A DNA stretch of 64,000 nucleotides, from NCBI GenBank assembly GCA_900074885.1, contig FJUW01000004.1, positions 372,001 to 436,000 of the forward strand. Reading direction: 5' to 3'. Made by a program: the position numbers and the translations under genes. A model generated the notes under the pieces. That model was given only the letters and a program-made list of their open reading frames with translations. It was not told the origin of the DNA and did no database searches. Within the stretch, counting starts at the first letter, position 1. Every line of letters begins with the position of its first letter. Source of the stretch: Rhynchosporium graminicola (Eukaryota; Ascomycota; Leotiomycetes; Helotiales; Ploettnerulaceae). Positions 61,371-64,000 of this stretch are shown here, in pieces.

Positions 61371-64000
61371 GCGTCCCTGCTTACTTAACTAATCTCTTCG
61401 CACTCTCGAACGAATACCACGTTCGACCGTACATTATAGCTTTTCTAAGCGGGATTCTAATATTCTTCTACTATATCGCTTATATAATTATAAAATTATT
61501 CTAAAAGAACTATTACTTAATATATATTCGCTCTTATATTAGTAGTCTATAGAGGAACTATAAGTAATTAAAGAGTACCTTATAAAGAACTTAGATAAAG
61601 GATTTATTAAATCTAGTTAAAGTCCCTTCGTATTACTTATATTATTTATTAAGAAAACTGATAGAGGCTTATACTTCTATATCGACTATTATAAGCTTAA
61701 TATAATTACTAGAAAAGATTTATATCTAATAACTAAGATCGATAAGCTCTTAACTTATATATCTGAAGCTATAGTTTTTACTAAACTAGATATCTAAGTA
61801 GTATTTAATCGTATCTATATAGACCCCGAATCAGATGAGTATACTATCTTCCGAACCTGCTTCAGATCTTATAAGTATAAGGTACTACCTTTTAGGCTTT
61901 ATAATAGACTTAATATATACTAACTATATATAAATAATATATTACTAGACTATTTAGACGATTTCTATATAGTCTATCTAGATAGTATTCTTATATACTC
62001 GGAAACGCTCTAAGAGTATAAAGAATTTATTAAATTAGTATTATAATACCTAATAGATACTAGACTCTAAGTAGATATTAAGAAGAGCGAATTCTATATT
62101 ACTAGGACTAAATACCTTAGATATATTACTAGTATTAATAGAATCGAGCTAGATCCTGAGAAAGTAGTACTATTAGTAAACTAAAAGTACCCTGAAATAG
62201 TAATAGCTATAAAATCTTTCCTAGGATTCTATAGCTTTTACTATTAATTTATTCGGAATTTCGGCCTTATCGCTAAACCTCTCTTAATACTTACTAGGCC
62301 TATAGTACTATAGAATTTCACTAACGATTATAAGAAATCCTTCGATAAGCTATAGTAATAGCTACTATTAATATAGAAACTATATTATTTCGACTTAGAG
62401 TTATAAATTAAACTAGAAACTAATACCTCTAATAGTATAATAGCTAGAGTTATTTTCTAATTATATAAAGATAACTAGTAATATCTAATTAGATTCTATT
62501 CTTATATTCTTAATAGATACGAACTAAATAAGAAGATCTATAATAAGGAATTATACGCTATTATTAAGTCTTTCTGGAAATAGAGACCTGAACTTATATC
62601 GCTATAACGCTATACTAGCGTATATATAGACTATTAATCCTTAGAATACTTTATAACTACTAAGGTCCTAACTAGTAAGTAAGCTAGATAAATAGAATTT
62701 CTATCCGAATTCAACTTTCAAATTATATATACGCTTAGTAAAGATAACGCTAAAGCTAATATCCTTAGCTATAAGGAATAAGACCTAAAGATATAAGAAT
62801 AGTAGAAATAGGATAGTAGATCTTAAGTCTTATTACTACTAGACCGCTTAGATCTTAGGATTAACGCGGAATTAGCTAAATATTTTATCGATTAGATTAG
62901 TTATATATACTTAATATCGCTAAGGACTGATATACTATCGGAGCCTATATATAACTCCTTTGATTTAATCGAGAAATTATACTAATCTAACTAAGAATCG
63001 TTCTCTAATAAATAGAATATATTAAGAAATAGCTATACTATTAATAATAGCTTATTACTTTATAATAATTATCTATACGTATAACGCTATACTATATTAT
63101 ATACTTATTTAATTAAAGAAGTCTATAATTAAGTTTCCTCTGCCCATCTTAATACTCGTAAGACTATCGAAATAATTTCTATCTATTACTACTAGAAAGG
63201 ACTCGTATCGGATATAAAACAGTATACTTATAATTACTACTTCTACTAGTACTCTTATCTGAAGCAGATAAAAAAATAAGGATTCCTCTATTTATTACTA
63301 GTACTTAGCTATCCTATATAATATCTAGCTATAGATTTTAAGGATTTCCCGCTTAATAACTAAGGATTTAATAGGATTTTAATATTTATCGACTGCCTAA
63401 GGAAAGATTCCGTATTAGTATTATAGTATTATAATATCGATACTCGCAGGATAGCTATTTTATTTATCTAATAGATATATCGTTTCGGATATACCTCTAA
63501 GTCTATTATATCCGACCGAGAAGCGTAATTCGTCTTATTCTTCTAATAAGAGTTTTACTATATAATTAGAGTTAAGATTAAGCTCTCTATCTCTTTCTAC
63601 TAGTAAACTAATAGATAAATAGAGATTATGAACTAGTATATTAACTAATGCCTTAGACCCTTTATTAATTACTACTAGAGTAACTAGGGCGAACTACTAC
63701 TAATAATAGATTACGCTTAAGTAACCTTACCTTATGATTCTATTAATATAGCGCTATATACCCATAAATATAATATACTACTATAGAATAGCTAGGATTA
63801 GAAGTAACTTATTATATCGATACTATAAGAGAGGATTAACTATATCGATACTAAATCCCTAGCTAAATATACTAAATCCGCTATCGAGTTTATAAAAGCT
63901 AATATACTAGCTATTTAGTAAAGGATAAGCGCTATAACTAATCCGAAATAATATAATATTAACTAAGAAGTTAGAGATAAAGTATTTCTCTTTATAAGGA
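61371..64000 (+). pseudogene. Second D-like Gypsy copy, pol, runs off the window
   Basis: Similar to D in reverse orientation. Protease/linker near 61.4 kb, reverse transcriptase 61.6-62.2 kb with YLDDF at about 61957, RNase H 62.5-62.75 kb, integrase from 63.1 kb with a DFKDFP catalytic segment near 63340. Stops throughout. The 3' end lies beyond 64000. Confidence 0.8.

Overview
This is a nuclear fragment from a filamentous ascomycete (Pezizomycotina). Evidence: short GT-AG introns with CTAAC/CTGAC branch sites, fungal gene types, and a sharp split between a gene-bearing part (about 1-22.4 kb) and a TA-dinucleotide-rich part (about 22.5-64 kb). The second part is packed with LTR retrotransposons whose reading frames are full of TAG/TAA stops and C-to-T / G-to-A changes, the pattern left by repeat-induced point mutation (RIP). 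I would guess a leotiomycete-type two-compartment genome, but the sequence alone does not fix the species.

Layout of the gene-bearing part. 1-7.69 kb has no gene I can support; it carries many micro- and minisatellites. A six-exon HAD phosphatase of the DOG1/GPP1 type lies on the minus strand (7699-9035), followed by about 2.7 kb without genes. Four plus-strand genes follow: mitochondrial delta-1-pyrroline-5-carboxylate dehydrogenase (11834-13673), an AIM9-like mitochondrial APH/kinase-fold protein (14205-16045), a signal-peptide-less GH5 exo-beta-1,3-glucanase-like protein (17727-19599), and an Esc1-type bHLH factor with an H-E-R E-box reading triad (21026-22207). A 401-bp hAT-like MITE sits 20 bp after the GH5 stop codon. 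These genes are single functions, not a cluster or pathway, although two neighbours look mitochondrial.

Layout of the repeat part, read as a stack of nested insertions. (i) Gypsy element B, plus strand, 23664-29577; its 5' LTR is interrupted by a 141-bp solo LTR called C. A further B LTR starts at 29583. (ii) Gypsy element A1, minus strand, 29695-37979, is inserted in that further B LTR with TSD TTATC. A1 itself contains a 1488-bp non-autonomous LTR element (TRIM/LARD, 30566-32053, TSD CCTTT). (iii) A Ty1/copia element E (gag from about 40003, pol 57203-59265) is split by the large Gypsy element D (40555-57197, minus strand, TSD CCTAG/TCTAG). (iv) D's left LTR is split by Gypsy element A2 (40777-48265, plus strand, TSD CCTAG). 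(v) Copies of an unclassified repeat F lie in E (F1) and D (F2, F3); F3 carries a 9-bp minisatellite grown to about 48 units. (vi) From 59.28 kb to the end are a chromodomain Gypsy fragment and a second D-like Gypsy copy running off the window.

Points most worth a second look: a 16-nt microexon coding the HAD catalytic loop; a 349-nt repeat-bearing intron in GH5; the MITE; a hairpin with structure-preserving changes just before the polypurine tract in three element families; the F repeat with its minisatellite; an antisense reading frame near the 3' end of D; and two scaffold joins (a single N and a 567-N gap), each flanked by duplicated sequence. I did not find convincing evidence for a wholly new biological system.
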